Origin: Bordetella petrii
GTDB taxonomy: Bacteria; Pseudomonadota; Gammaproteobacteria; Burkholderiales; Burkholderiaceae_B
Reading direction: 5' to 3'
NCBI RefSeq assembly: GCF_000067205.1
Contig: NC_010170.1
Span: 2,542,001 to 2,606,000 of the forward strand
DNA length: 64,000 bases
Shown here: positions 1 to 8,970 of the stretch, piece after piece
Position numbering within the stretch: the first letter of the stretch is position 1
Layout: every line of letters starts with the position of its first letter
Program-made: the position numbers and the translations under genes
The notes under the pieces: generated by a model
What the model was told of the DNA's origin: nothing
The model's input: the letters and a program-made list of their open reading frames with translations, nothing else
Database searches by the model: none

Positions 1-768
1 TATTCGCGCTATGCGTCGCGACGCTCTCATGTCGGGGTGGCCACGCTGATCGGCTTTGTTTGCGCGCTGGTGCTGATGGTACTGGTATCGCTGCTGCCCT
101 ACGCGGTGATGGCGCAAGGCGATATCGCGGCCCTGCGCCAGCCCTCGATGGCCGGCGTGCTGTCCGCCGTGGCAGGCCCCTGGGGGGCCATATTCATCAG
201 CGCGGGGCTGTTGATATCGGTGCTGGGCGCCTATCTGGCCTGGTCGCTGATTTGCGCGGAAGTGCTGTTCGCCGCGTCGAAGAACCGGGACATGCCGCGC
301 ATATTCGCCCGCGAAAACAAGAACGGCGTGCCTGCCGCGGCGCTGTGGCTGACCAACATCATCGTCCAGTTGTTCGTGATCAGCACGTACTGGTCCAACG
401 ATGCGTTTGCGCTGATGCTAAGCCTGACCAGCGCCATGTCGCTGATCCCGTACTTCCTGGTGGCCGCGTTCGGCTTCATGCTGGCGCGGCGGGGCGAAAC
501 CTATGAAGGCGCAGCCGGCCGCAACCGCGACCTGGTGCTGGCCGGTATCGCGGCCTTCTACACCGCTTTCATGATTTATGCGGGAGGCCTGAAGTTCGTG
601 CTGCTTTCCGCACTGTTGTATGCGCCCGGGTCGGCTCTGTACTACTGGGCGCGCCGCGAACAGGGGCAGCGTCTGTTCACCGGATTCGAGCTGGCTGTGT
701 TCGTCGTGGCGTGGATAGGCTGCATTGCGGCCATCATTGGATTGGTGCGTGGCTGGATCGCGATCTAA
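1..768 (+). CDS. ArcD-type amino acid permease (APC superfamily), 5' end outside window
   Basis: This is the C-terminal part (255 residues) of a hydrophobic APC-superfamily transporter; the frame is open from base 1 and the true start lies upstream. The visible part has about six hydrophobic segments. It opens with YSRYA, which aligns with VYSRYA of the full-length permease encoded after arcA. The two proteins share further blocks such as QPSMAGVL/NPSMAGVL and GPWGA, so they are paralogues. It ends 13 bases before arcA. The context suggests arginine/ornithine or arginine/citrulline exchange for the deiminase pathway. The family call is solid; the substrate is inferred from the neighbour. Confidence 0.85.
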   Translation, partial: YSRYASRRSHVGVATLIGFVCALVLMVLVSLLPYAVMAQGDIAALRQPSMAGVLSAVAGPWGAIFISAGLLISVLGAYLAWSLICAEVLFAASKNRDMPRIFARENKNGVPAAALWLTNIIVQLFVISTYWSNDAFALMLSLTSAMSLIPYFLVAAFGFMLARRGETYEGAAGRNRDLVLAGIAAFYTAFMIYAGGLKFVLLSALLYAPGSALYYWARREQGQRLFTGFELAVFVVAWIGCIAAIIGLVRGWIAI

Positions 769-781
769 CAGGGAGTTGATC

Positions 782-2026
782 ATGTCTGAAACCATTGAAT
801 TTGGCGTTCATTCCGAAGTCGGCCAGCTGCGCACCGTAATGGTGTGCGCCCCCGGGCGTGCCCATGAGCGCCTGACCCCTTCCAATTGCGACGCGCTGCT
901 CTTCGACGATGTGATGTGGGTAGACAATGCCAAGAGAGATCATTTCGATTTCATGACCAAGATGCGGGACCGCGGCGTGAATGTGCTGGAGATGCACAAC
1001 CTGCTGACCGAAACCGCGGCCAACCCTGAAGCCAGGAAGTGGATACTGGACAACCAGGTGGTGGCAGACCAGGTCGGCCTGGGCCTGTTGAACGAAATCC
1101 GCGGTTACCTCGACGGGCTGCCTGCGCGCCAGTTGGCGGAAACGCTCATTGGTGGCCTGTCCACCTTCGAGTTTCCCGAGTCCATCGGCGGCGAACAGTT
1201 GCAGCTGATCAGGGAAGCGGCTGGCGTCACCGAGTACTTGTTGCCGCCGCTGCCCAATACCTTGTATACGCGCGACACCACTTGCTGGATATACGGCGGG
1301 GTCACGCTCAACGCGCTGTATTGGCCGGCCCGTCATGAAGAAACGATCCTGGCGGCCGCCATCTACAACTTCCACCCGATGTTCGCCGGCGCGGTGAATG
1401 TGTGGTGGGGCGACCCCCTGGTCGACCACGGGCTCGCCACGCTGGAGGGCGGCGACGTCATGCCCATCGGCAAGCGCAATGTGCTGATCGGCATGAGCGA
1501 ACGCACTTCGCGCCAGGCCATCAGCCAGGTGGCGGCCAGGCTGTTCGAGCGCGGCGCGGCCGACCGGATCATTGTGGCCGCGATGCCAAAGCTGCGCGCC
1601 GCCATGCACCTGGACACGGTGCTGACTTTCGCCGACCGCGACTGTCTGCTGGTGTATCCGGATATCGTAAATCACATCCAGGCGTACTCGTACCGCCCGG
1701 GCAGCAAGCCCGGCGAGCTGGATCTGCACAAAGACAAGGGTTCGCTGACCGAGGTAATTGGCCAGGCGCTGGGCGTGAAAAAAATGCGTGTCGTCGAGAC
1801 CGGTGGCAACGCCTATATGCGCGAGCGCACGCAGTGGGACAGCGGCGCGAACCTGGTGTGCGCGGCGCCGGGCGTAGTGTTCGCCTATGACCGCAATGTC
1901 TACACCAACACCTTGCTGCGCAAGGCCGGCATCGAGGTCGTCACCATCGTGGGGGCCGAACTGGGAAGAGGGCGGGGCGGCGGGCACTGTATGACATGCC
2001 CGATTGCGCGCGACGCCTGCGACTAG
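782..2026 (+). CDS. arcA: Arginine deiminase
   Basis: Arginine deiminase hydrolyses L-arginine to citrulline and ammonia, the first step of the fermentative ADI pathway in the cytoplasm. The product is 414 residues, the usual length. Diagnostic blocks are GRAHERLTPSN near residue 23, TLYTRDTT, LEGGDV, MHLDTVLTF, and the C-terminal GGGHCMTCP, in which Cys403 is the expected catalytic nucleophile. The start at ATG 782 follows a GGGAG ribosome site; an earlier in-frame codon at 725 would run into the upstream permease. Ornithine carbamoyltransferase and carbamate kinase are not found downstream, so they must lie upstream of the window or elsewhere. Confidence 0.97.
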   Translation: MSETIEFGVHSEVGQLRTVMVCAPGRAHERLTPSNCDALLFDDVMWVDNAKRDHFDFMTKMRDRGVNVLEMHNLLTETAANPEARKWILDNQVVADQVGLGLLNEIRGYLDGLPARQLAETLIGGLSTFEFPESIGGEQLQLIREAAGVTEYLLPPLPNTLYTRDTTCWIYGGVTLNALYWPARHEETILAAAIYNFHPMFAGAVNVWWGDPLVDHGLATLEGGDVMPIGKRNVLIGMSERTSRQAISQVAARLFERGAADRIIVAAMPKLRAAMHLDTVLTFADRDCLLVYPDIVNHIQAYSYRPGSKPGELDLHKDKGSLTEVIGQALGVKKMRVVETGGNAYMRERTQWDSGANLVCAAPGVVFAYDRNVYTNTLLRKAGIEVVTIVGAELGRGRGGGHCMTCPIARDACD

Positions 2027-2027
2027 C

Positions 2028-3449
2028 ATGGAAACCGCCAGGCTTTCCCGCGTGGCCCTGACGGCCATGGTGGTGGGCTCGATGGTGGGCGCCGGGATAT
2101 TCTCGCTGCCCGGCGTGTTCGCGCGCCACACCGGCCCGCAGGGCGGGCTGGCGGCCTGGGGCATTGCCGGGTCCGGCATGTTGACGCTGGCCATGGTGTT
2201 CCAGTTCCTGGCGCGCCGGCGGCCCGACCTGGATGCCGGCATTTTCGCGTATGCCCAGGCAGGTTTCGGACGATACATCGGCTTTCTGGCCGCGTTGGGC
2301 TACTGGACCGCGGCGTGCCTGGGCAACGTCAGCTACTTTGTGGTGTTCAAGGCCACGCTGGGCGCGGTGTTTCCGTTCTTCGGCGACGGTGACACCGTTT
2401 CCGCCGTTCTGACGTCATCGGTATTGCTGTGGGCCACGCATTTCGCCATTTTGCGCGGCATCCGCCAGGCGGCCGGGATGAACACCGTGGTCACCATCGC
2501 CAAGATCGTGCCCATCATCATCTTTATTGTCTGTGTCGCGTTCGCGCTCGACATGAATGTGCTGAACGAGAACCTGCGCGCGGCGGCCGGCGCGGAAAAT
2601 GGCAGCCTGCTCGGGCAGATCCGCGGCACGATGCTGGTAACCGTGTTCGTATTCCTGGGCGTGGAGGGCGCCAGCGTTTATTCCCGTTACGCCAGGCGCC
2701 CCGATGACGTCGCGGTTGCCACGGTTGCCGGGTTTCTGCTGGTGCTATTGCTGCTGGTCTCGGTCACGCTGTTGTCGTACGGGATACTGCCCCGCGCGGA
2801 GCTGGCCGGGTTGCGCAATCCGTCTATGGCGGGCGTGCTGCGGGCGGCCGTGGGGCCCTGGGGAGCCGTGCTGGTCAGCTCGGGCCTGATGGTGTCGGTT
2901 GCCGGCGCGTATTTGTCCTGGATATTGCTCGCGGCCGAAGTGTTGCACGCGGCCGCCCGCGCCGGCGTCATGCCGGCCTTCCTGGCGCGCCAGAACCGCC
3001 ATGGCGTGCCCGACCGGGCGCTGTGGCTGAGCAACGGCGTCGTGCAGCTCTTCCTGGTTGGCACGCTGTTCACCCAGGACACCTTCCTGCTCATCAAGAC
3101 CATGGCCGGCTCGATGAGCCTGGTGCCGTATTTCTTCGTGGCGGGTTTCGGCCTGTTGCTGACCTGCCGCGGTGAAAGCCATGGCGGCTGGACCCGCCAG
3201 CGCAAGTTCGAGTTGTGCGTGGCGGCGCTGGCCACGGCTTATGCCAGCGCAATGATCCTGGCGGCGGGCCTTGACTACTTTGTGCTGTCGTCATTGATCT
3301 ATGCGCCGGGCACCGTCCTGTTCATTCTTGCCCGGCGCGAGCAGGGGCAAACGGTGTTCGCGCCGTTCGAGTGGCTCATTCTCGGCATCGTGGCGCTGGG
3401 CTGCGCGGCCGGGTTGTGGGGGCTTGTCAGCGGGGGAATGCGCCTCTAG
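2028..3449 (+). CDS. arcD: Arginine/ornithine antiporter ArcD family permease
   Basis: A 473-residue APC-superfamily permease with about 12 hydrophobic segments. Its N-terminus (MVVGSMVGAGIFSLPGV) carries the glycine-rich first helix typical of ArcD, and DLDAGIFAYAQAGFG also matches the ArcD pattern. In ArcD proteins the role is to import arginine in exchange for ornithine across the inner membrane. The ATG at 2028 begins one base after the arcA stop, so the genes are almost certainly co-translated. The protein is a paralogue of the truncated permease upstream of arcA. One of the two may exchange citrulline rather than ornithine; the sequence does not decide this. Confidence 0.9.
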   Translation: METARLSRVALTAMVVGSMVGAGIFSLPGVFARHTGPQGGLAAWGIAGSGMLTLAMVFQFLARRRPDLDAGIFAYAQAGFGRYIGFLAALGYWTAACLGNVSYFVVFKATLGAVFPFFGDGDTVSAVLTSSVLLWATHFAILRGIRQAAGMNTVVTIAKIVPIIIFIVCVAFALDMNVLNENLRAAAGAENGSLLGQIRGTMLVTVFVFLGVEGASVYSRYARRPDDVAVATVAGFLLVLLLLVSVTLLSYGILPRAELAGLRNPSMAGVLRAAVGPWGAVLVSSGLMVSVAGAYLSWILLAAEVLHAAARAGVMPAFLARQNRHGVPDRALWLSNGVVQLFLVGTLFTQDTFLLIKTMAGSMSLVPYFFVAGFGLLLTCRGESHGGWTRQRKFELCVAALATAYASAMILAAGLDYFVLSSLIYAPGTVLFILARREQGQTVFAPFEWLILGIVALGCAAGLWGLVSGGMRL

Positions 3450-3503
3450 CCCTTGCGCTATTTTTCCCAGCAGCAACGCAGGCTTTTTCAAGGAGCATCG
3501 TCC

Positions 3504-3953
3504 ATGAAAAAAATTCTCTTTCTCGTGCCGGTGGCATTGCTGGCGGGCTGCGCGTCTACGGCAGGCTCTCAGGGCGACTCCGCGCGCTATGGAACAGCGC
3601 CGAGCGAGCACGACCTGTACGAGTTGATGACGCAGTACCGCGACACGCTGCCTGCCACCCGCTACGTTTCGTATCGCGACAAGGGCTACCAGGAGTCGGT
3701 GAAAAAGATCAGCTACACCGACGCGCAAGGCCAGCCGAAGTACGGCTGGGAATACGATTTCGAGGTCGCGGCCTACGATGCCGTGGACCAGGATCCTATC
3801 GGCTGGAGCGCGCGGCGGGCCATATTTTTAAACGGCCGCCCCATACGCATGGAAGACGGCGCGGGCAATCCGATTCCGCTCAGACCACAGGCCGCGCCCA
3901 CCCAGGCCATCGTGCCCACGCCCACGCCTGCCACGATCCGGCCCGGCCGTTAG
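3504..3953 (+). CDS. Small lipoprotein of unknown function
   Basis: A 149-residue predicted lipoprotein. It starts with a lysine-rich signal peptide (MKKILFLV) and has a lipobox LLAGC, so it should be lipidated and held in the envelope. The mature part is hydrophilic, with KISYTDAQGQPKYGWEYDFEV in the middle and a proline/threonine-rich tail. AGGAG lies eight bases before the ATG and fixes the start. I do not recognise a family. It is followed 45 bases later by another lipoprotein on the same strand. Confidence 0.75.
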   Translation: MKKILFLVPVALLAGCASTAGSQGDSARYGTAPSEHDLYELMTQYRDTLPATRYVSYRDKGYQESVKKISYTDAQGQPKYGWEYDFEVAAYDAVDQDPIGWSARRAIFLNGRPIRMEDGAGNPIPLRPQAAPTQAIVPTPTPATIRPGR

Positions 3954-3998
3954 CCGCGCCGGCCTCGTATGAGCTTTGTCATTATTGCGGAGCGAATC

Positions 3999-4475
3999 AT
4001 GTACAAGCACAGCAATGCCAGCCTGGCCGGCGCCGTGGCGCTGGCCGCGGCTTGCGGCCTGGCCGGGTGCGCAAATCATCAGGCATCTTCCAGGCTTTAT
4101 ACCTTCGAGCAAACCCAGCGGGCCCAGACCGTGGTGCTGGCCCAGGTAACCGGCGTACGCCCGGTCGTTATACAGGCAGACAGCACCACCGGCCTGGGCG
4201 CCGCCGCGGGCGGCGTGCTCGGCGCGGTGGCAGGCAGCGCCGTGGGTGGCGGTTCGGGGCGGCGGCTTACCACCACCGCAGGCGCCATAGGCGGCGCGAT
4301 GGCGGGCAACGCGGCGGAAAACGCCCGCAGCCGCAGGCAGGGGGTGGAAATCACGCTGCGGCTCGACAGCGGCGAGACCCGCGTCATCGTGCAGGAAGCC
4401 GACGTGCCGGTGTTCGTGGGCCAGCGCGTGCAGGTCATTACGCAAGGCGGCCGTACCCGGGTCGCGCCGGTGTAG
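3999..4475 (+). CDS. Glycine-zipper outer membrane lipoprotein, SlyB/Pcp-like
   Basis: A 158-residue lipoprotein of the SlyB/Pcp type, presumed to sit in the outer membrane. Residues 1-26 are a signal peptide ending in the lipobox LAGC. The middle is a glycine zipper (GAAAGGVLGAVAGSAVGGG, then GAIGGAMAGNAAENA). The C-terminal part (VEITLRLDSGETRVIVQ to QRVQVITQGGRTRV) is the usual SlyB-family beta region. The ATG at 3999 is preceded by GGAG; an earlier ATG at 3969 would add ten residues before the signal peptide. SlyB proteins are linked to envelope integrity; no specific role can be read here. Confidence 0.85.
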   Translation: MYKHSNASLAGAVALAAACGLAGCANHQASSRLYTFEQTQRAQTVVLAQVTGVRPVVIQADSTTGLGAAAGGVLGAVAGSAVGGGSGRRLTTTAGAIGGAMAGNAAENARSRRQGVEITLRLDSGETRVIVQEADVPVFVGQRVQVITQGGRTRVAPV

Positions 4476-4522
4476 CCGTGACGGCATTCATGGCCATCGG
4501 CCGGCCGAAGCGCGGGGGCAGC

Positions 4523-5098
4523 CTATTGCGGATGAATGCGCGTGATCTTGGTGCCTTCCAGGCCGATGCCGGCCATCAGGCCTTCTTGCCCGAACGGAAT
4601 GGCGTAGACGTCTTGCGTCAGGGTGGTGGTGCTCATGCTGGCGGCGGCGCCCTTGTTGATCACCACCACGTTGGGCGCCGCGCCCAGGGCCCAGCCGTCG
4701 CTGCGGTCCAGGTACTGGAGCGCCTGCTCGTTCATGAAGAAGAGGGCGTAGCTGAAGGTCTGGATGCCGGCCTGCAGCCCGAACGATGCGCCGGAAAGAT
4801 CATAGTAGGCTTCGACGCGGCCTTTCTTGAGCAGCGCGCCATCGCCGTTTTCGCCGCCCACTAGCATGCCGGCCTTGACGATCTTGGGAAAGACCAGCAC
4901 CGCCACCGCTTTTTCGGCAAGCGCGCGCGCCTTGGGCTCCGAGGCTTGCAGCTGCCGCAGCGCCTGGGTGGAGTCGCGCGCGATCTCGGCCGCGGAGGCC
5001 GCCCGGGCAGCCGGAGACCAACAGGCGGCAGCGCCAGACAGCAGCATGGCGGCAAAGAGCGCGGGCCTCGCGATGGAACCTGACCGGGTAATTTTCAT
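4523..5098 (-). CDS. SYLF-domain (Ysc84-like) exported protein
   Basis: A 191-residue protein with a Sec signal peptide (cleavage expected near AARAASA) followed by a SYLF/Ysc84 domain. The domain spans roughly residue 60 to the end. Family-typical blocks are AVLVFPKIVKAGMLVGGENGDGALL cut into its parts (VLVFPKIVKAG, VGGENGDG), YYDLSGASFGLQAG, and the tail of alternating small residues. SYLF domains bind lipids in eukaryotes; bacterial members are exported and uncharacterised. It is transcribed alone from a good sigma70 promoter (5149-5177), divergent from the LysR gene at 5279. Confidence 0.85.
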   Translation of the reverse strand: MKITRSGSIARPALFAAMLLSGAAACWSPAARAASAAEIARDSTQALRQLQASEPKARALAEKAVAVLVFPKIVKAGMLVGGENGDGALLKKGRVEAYYDLSGASFGLQAGIQTFSYALFFMNEQALQYLDRSDGWALGAAPNVVVINKGAAASMSTTTLTQDVYAIPFGQEGLMAGIGLEGTKITRIHPQ

Positions 5099-5148
5099 GA
5101 CAACGACTCCAGGATTGCGCGCGACCGGCGCGGAGAAAGGTCGTGCAG

Positions 5149-5177
5149 AGTATCGGCACCCCCCGGCCGGTTGTCAA
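5149..5177 (-). promoter_or_regulatory. Sigma70-type promoter for the SYLF gene
   Basis: On the minus strand a perfect -35 TTGACA (5172-5177) is followed after 17 bases by GATACT (5149-5154), four of six bases of the -10 consensus. Transcription would start near 5142, leaving a leader of about 44 bases before the ATG at 5098. It is a prediction from sequence only. Confidence 0.6.
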
Positions 5178-5278
5178 TCAAAGCCGGGATACGCCCAGTC
5201 AGCGCGATGGCAGGGGAGACTTTCCATGCGGAAAAGCCGATAATCGGCGACACATCCATCACATATTGGTATTTCTGT

Positions 5279-6220
5279 ATGGATAGCCGGCAACTGCGGT
5301 ATTTCGTCAAGACGCTCGAAGTCGGCAGCCTCACGCATGCCGCGCAAGCCTTGCACATTGCCCAGTCGGCGCTCAGCCGCCACATGCGCAACCTGGAAGA
5401 TGAGCTCGGCGTGCGCCTGCTCACCCGCAGCAAGCAGGGCGTGGAGGCCACGCCGCAAGGCGCGCTGCTGCTCGAGCACGGACGCAATATCCTGCGGCAG
5501 TTCGAGCAGGCCAGGCAGGAAATCATGTCGCTGGGCGCCGAGCCCTTCGGCGAGGTCGTGCTGGGCATTCCCGCCACGGTCAGCCCCATTCTCATCCGCC
5601 CGTTGCTCGAAGCGGTCGGTCAGGCCATGCCCAAGGTGGCGCTGCGCATCATCGAGGGCATGAGCGGGCATCTACTGGAATGGCTGCACTCGGGGCGGCT
5701 GGATATCGCGGTGCTGTTCGACGTAATGCCCAAGGCCGGCCTCAATACCTCGGTCATCGGGCAAGAGCCCATCTACCTGGTCGGGGCGGCGGGCAAGTTC
5801 AAGGCGGACGCGGAAGTTCCCCTGCGCGAGCTGGGCAACTATCCCTTGATCACGCCCGGCGCCAAGCATGGCATCAGCATGCTGATCCGCCAGGCGGCAG
5901 CGCGCGAGAACGTCGACTTGCAGATCCGCGTCGAAGTCGACGCCTTCGCCGAAATGATCGACCTGGTGCGCCAAGGCCTGGGCTATACCATGCTGGCCCG
6001 CATGGGCTTTCACCGCGAACTGAAGGCCGGCAAGGTTTCGCTGGCCCACATCGTGGATCCGCCCATTCTGCGCACCCTGGTCATCGCCACGCCCAAGGCG
6101 CGCCCGCAATCGCCGGCCACGCAGTTCGTCATAGACAGCACCATCCGCTTGCTGCAGGCGTTCATCGACGCCGAGCCGCCCGCGCAGCCCGGGCCGCGCC
6201 GCACGCGCAAGCGCGCGTAG
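5279..6220 (+). CDS. LysR-family transcriptional regulator
   Basis: A 313-residue LysR regulator. The winged helix-turn-helix lies in residues 1-60 (MDSRQLRYFVKTLEVGSLTH, then AAQALHIAQSALSRHMRNLE), followed by the periplasmic-binding-protein-like effector domain. The ATG at 5279 was chosen because family members begin M-[D/E]-x-R-Q-L-R-Y-F; upstream in-frame codons would add 36 unrelated residues. The style is that of the Nac/CbnR branch. It lies upstream of, and on the same strand as, the putative catabolic genes 6396-11437 and is the obvious candidate to control them. The effector is unknown. Confidence 0.9.
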   Translation: MDSRQLRYFVKTLEVGSLTHAAQALHIAQSALSRHMRNLEDELGVRLLTRSKQGVEATPQGALLLEHGRNILRQFEQARQEIMSLGAEPFGEVVLGIPATVSPILIRPLLEAVGQAMPKVALRIIEGMSGHLLEWLHSGRLDIAVLFDVMPKAGLNTSVIGQEPIYLVGAAGKFKADAEVPLRELGNYPLITPGAKHGISMLIRQAAARENVDLQIRVEVDAFAEMIDLVRQGLGYTMLARMGFHRELKAGKVSLAHIVDPPILRTLVIATPKARPQSPATQFVIDSTIRLLQAFIDAEPPAQPGPRRTRKRA

Positions 6221-6395
6221 ATCACGCCTGGCCGCTCATCGATCTCAATTTGCGATGAGTGCGATGCCTATTATCTGCTTTTCCGCCTGTAGGGCCTTTC
6301 CTAGAATCAGCCCAAACAAAGAAAGGCGCTGAGGCCGCGCCGGGCCGGCAGAAACTCCATCCCCGGCCGGGCGCGCAGCGCCAGGGAGAGACGAC

Positions 6396-7250
6396 ATGAC
6401 GGCGCTGGCGGAAGTTCCGGAAGCAGGCGCGCGCGGCAGGGTCGGCGATATTTACGCCGACATTCGCGCCACGCTGCGGGTACCGGTAGTGAACACCATT
6501 TATCGCCAGTTGGCGGTCATGCCGGAAGCCCTGGAATGGGCCTGGTTGTCGGTGCGGCCGCATCTGCTGTCGGGCGCCGTGGCGCGCCAGGCCGAGATGC
6601 TGCGGCGCGATGTGCAGCGTGTGCTGGATGCGGCCAGGCCGGCATCGCTGCCGGCAATTGTGGCGGTGCCGCTCAGGCAAAAGCGGGAAGCGGCGCGGGT
6701 GGTGCAAAGTTATGAACTCGCCAACCGCATGAACCTGGTGTGCTTTACCCATCTGCTGCGCCAGCCCGGGGTGGGCCGGTCGGCGGCAAACCAGCCGTGG
6801 GCGGTCCGCGACCATGCCCGGGCCACGCGCGCTCCCGCGCCGTCCGCCGTCTTGCCGCCCATGCCAGACCTGGCTGACCTGACGCCCGAGGTGATGGCGC
6901 GGGTGCGGCGCCTGAACCGGCTGGGCGAATACACCGAACCCAGGACGGTGGCCGGGCTGTACCGGCACCTTGCGGTCTGGCCGCAGTTCCTGGGGGCGGT
7001 CGAGGCCTGGTTGACCCCGTGGAACCAGGACGGGCTTCTGCTCAGGTTGCGCGAAACCGCGCTGGACTCGGTAGCCAGGCAGGCGCGCCTGCACCCGCTG
7101 CGCATGCAGGCGCCCGATGCCCGGGTCGAATTGCAGTTCCGCGGGCAATTGCAGCTTTTTTCCGGCGTCGTCATTCCGAAGATGATTCCGGTGGGGCTGT
7201 TGCTGGACAACTGGCTGCACCGCAGCGAGAGCCGCAAGATCGCCTGTTGA
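6396..7250 (+). CDS. DehI-family 2-haloacid dehalogenase-like protein
   Basis: A 284-residue protein of the DehI family, whose founding members hydrolyse D- and L-2-haloacids using an activated water. Two internal repeats are visible, as in DehI: residues about 12-55 (VGDIYADIRATLRVPVVN, then YRQLAVMPEALEWAW) and about 165-210 (RVRRLNRLGEYTEP, then LYRHLAVWPQFLGAVEAW). I could not map the catalytic aspartate with certainty, so activity is not assured; many genome members carry this name without a proven substrate. It is the first gene of the set that continues with a sulfatase, an aldehyde dehydrogenase and a Bug receptor. Confidence 0.75.
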   Translation: MTALAEVPEAGARGRVGDIYADIRATLRVPVVNTIYRQLAVMPEALEWAWLSVRPHLLSGAVARQAEMLRRDVQRVLDAARPASLPAIVAVPLRQKREAARVVQSYELANRMNLVCFTHLLRQPGVGRSAANQPWAVRDHARATRAPAPSAVLPPMPDLADLTPEVMARVRRLNRLGEYTEPRTVAGLYRHLAVWPQFLGAVEAWLTPWNQDGLLLRLRETALDSVARQARLHPLRMQAPDARVELQFRGQLQLFSGVVIPKMIPVGLLLDNWLHRSESRKIAC

Positions 7251-7340
7251 CGCGGCGACGCCCGCAACACCCTTCACGCTGTTACCCGGGGCCTGTGCCA
7301 GCGCAGGCTCCTGGGTATGTTTTTTCCGAATGGAATGACC

Positions 7341-8936
7341 ATGCAGCCGAATTTCCTGTTCATCATCACTGACCAGCATCGCGCCGATCACCTCGGGTGC
7401 TACGGCAACCCCATTGTGCGCACCCCCCACATCGATTCGCTGGCGCGCCGCGGCTGGCGGTCCGAGCGGTTCTACGTGGCGAACCCGGCGTGCATGCCGA
7501 ATCGCGCCACCTTGATGACGGGGCGCATGCCGTCGTTGCACAAAGTGCGCTCAAACGGCATCCCGCTGTCGCTGCAGGCCACGACCTTCGTCGAACTGCT
7601 GCGCGAGGCCGGGTACCTGACGGCATGCAGCGGAAAAATCCACCTGCAGCCCATGACCGGCGACCTGCCGATTCTGAAGTCCGCCGACGGCGAGGGCGCG
7701 CCGCCGCCCGCGCGGCTGGCCGATGCCTGGCATGGCGACGATGGCCGCTACGACCAGGAAAGCATCCTGAAATGGCAGCAGGACCCCGAGCACGATCTGA
7801 CGCTGCCTTATTACGGATTCGAGGAAGTGCACCTGACGATGATGCATGCGGACGGCGCGCACGGCCATTATGGACGTTGGCGCGAGCAGCGGCATGCCCA
7901 CGCCGACCGGCTGGTGGGGCCGAGCAATGCGTTGCCGCAACAGGGCATCTCGGCCTTGCAGGCATGGCGCACGGCGGTTCCCGAAGCCCTGTATTCCACT
8001 ACGTATATCAAGGAACAGGCAATCAGTTTTCTGGAGCGCCAGGCCGACGCAGGGCAGGGCGGGCGCCCCTTTTTTCTTCAGTGTTCGTTTAACGACCCGC
8101 ACCACCCGTTCACCCCGCCAGGCAAGTACTGGGACATGTACGATCCGCGCCAGATGCCGTTGCCGGCTGCCTGCCGCCCGAATATCGGCGAGCCCCCGCC
8201 GCCGTTGCGGCACTTGCTGAAAGAGCGGGACGAAGGGCGCGCCAACCGGGAATCATGGATGCTGCAGGCGGTAAGCGAGACCGACGTGCGCGAGGCGCTG
8301 GCGCTTACCTACGGCTCGATCACCATGATCGACGACGCGGTGGGCGAGATCCTGGCGACGCTTGAGCGGCGCAACCTGCTGCACAACACCGTGGTCATAT
8401 TCACCAGCGACCACGGCGACTACATGGGCGACCACCAGCTCATGTTCAAGGGGCCCATTCATTACGACGGCCTGATCCGCGTCCCGTTCATCTGGTGCGA
8501 CCCGCAACGCAAGGTGCGTGGCGGAACATCGTCGCCGGCGCTGGCCGGCACTATCGACATCGCCCGCACCATCCTGGCGCGAGCCGGCCTGCAAGGCTTT
8601 CACGGCATGCAGGGCTGCGACCTCATGCCGCTGATGCAGGGGCAGGTATCGGATCTGCGGCCCGCCATCATCGTTGAAGAGGACAACCAGCGCGCCTTCA
8701 TGGGATTCGACCGCCCGGTGCGGATGCGCACCCTGGTGACCGGCGGATGGCGGCTGACGGTGTACCGCGGCGTGGAGTGGGGCGAACTGTACGACCTGCG
8801 GGCCGACCCGCTGGAACTGCACAATCGTTGGTCGGATCCCGATGTCGCGCAGGTGCGCGCCGACCTGCTGCTGCAACTGGTGCAATCCATGCAGGAACTG
8901 GCGGACGACAGCCCGCTGCCGAAGGCCCGGGCCTGA
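7341..8936 (+). CDS. Formylglycine-dependent sulfatase / phosphonate monoester hydrolase family
   Basis: A type I sulfatase of 531 residues. The signature ACMPNRATLMTGR contains C51-x-P-x-R, in which Cys51 would be oxidised to formylglycine. Metal-binding blocks NFLFIITDQHRADHLG at the N-terminus and FTSDHGDYMGDH near residue 355 are also present. No signal peptide is visible, so it is probably cytoplasmic, as for choline-sulfatase-like and phosphonate monoester hydrolase members. The ATG at 7341 gives the usual N-terminus; 7335 and 7317 are in-frame alternatives. Substrate (sulfate ester or phosphonate/phosphodiester) cannot be told. It lies 34 bases before the aldehyde dehydrogenase gene. 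Confidence 0.88.
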   Translation: MQPNFLFIITDQHRADHLGCYGNPIVRTPHIDSLARRGWRSERFYVANPACMPNRATLMTGRMPSLHKVRSNGIPLSLQATTFVELLREAGYLTACSGKIHLQPMTGDLPILKSADGEGAPPPARLADAWHGDDGRYDQESILKWQQDPEHDLTLPYYGFEEVHLTMMHADGAHGHYGRWREQRHAHADRLVGPSNALPQQGISALQAWRTAVPEALYSTTYIKEQAISFLERQADAGQGGRPFFLQCSFNDPHHPFTPPGKYWDMYDPRQMPLPAACRPNIGEPPPPLRHLLKERDEGRANRESWMLQAVSETDVREALALTYGSITMIDDAVGEILATLERRNLLHNTVVIFTSDHGDYMGDHQLMFKGPIHYDGLIRVPFIWCDPQRKVRGGTSSPALAGTIDIARTILARAGLQGFHGMQGCDLMPLMQGQVSDLRPAIIVEEDNQRAFMGFDRPVRMRTLVTGGWRLTVYRGVEWGELYDLRADPLELHNRWSDPDVAQVRADLLLQLVQSMQELADDSPLPKARA

Positions 8937-8970
8937 TCACCATGGCTTGCCGACACTCAGGGAGACTCGC

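Noticed and set aside
734..2278. A 514-codon minus-strand frame opposite arcA
   Set aside because: arcA is unambiguous on the plus strand and the antisense protein is Gln/His/Arg-rich noise.
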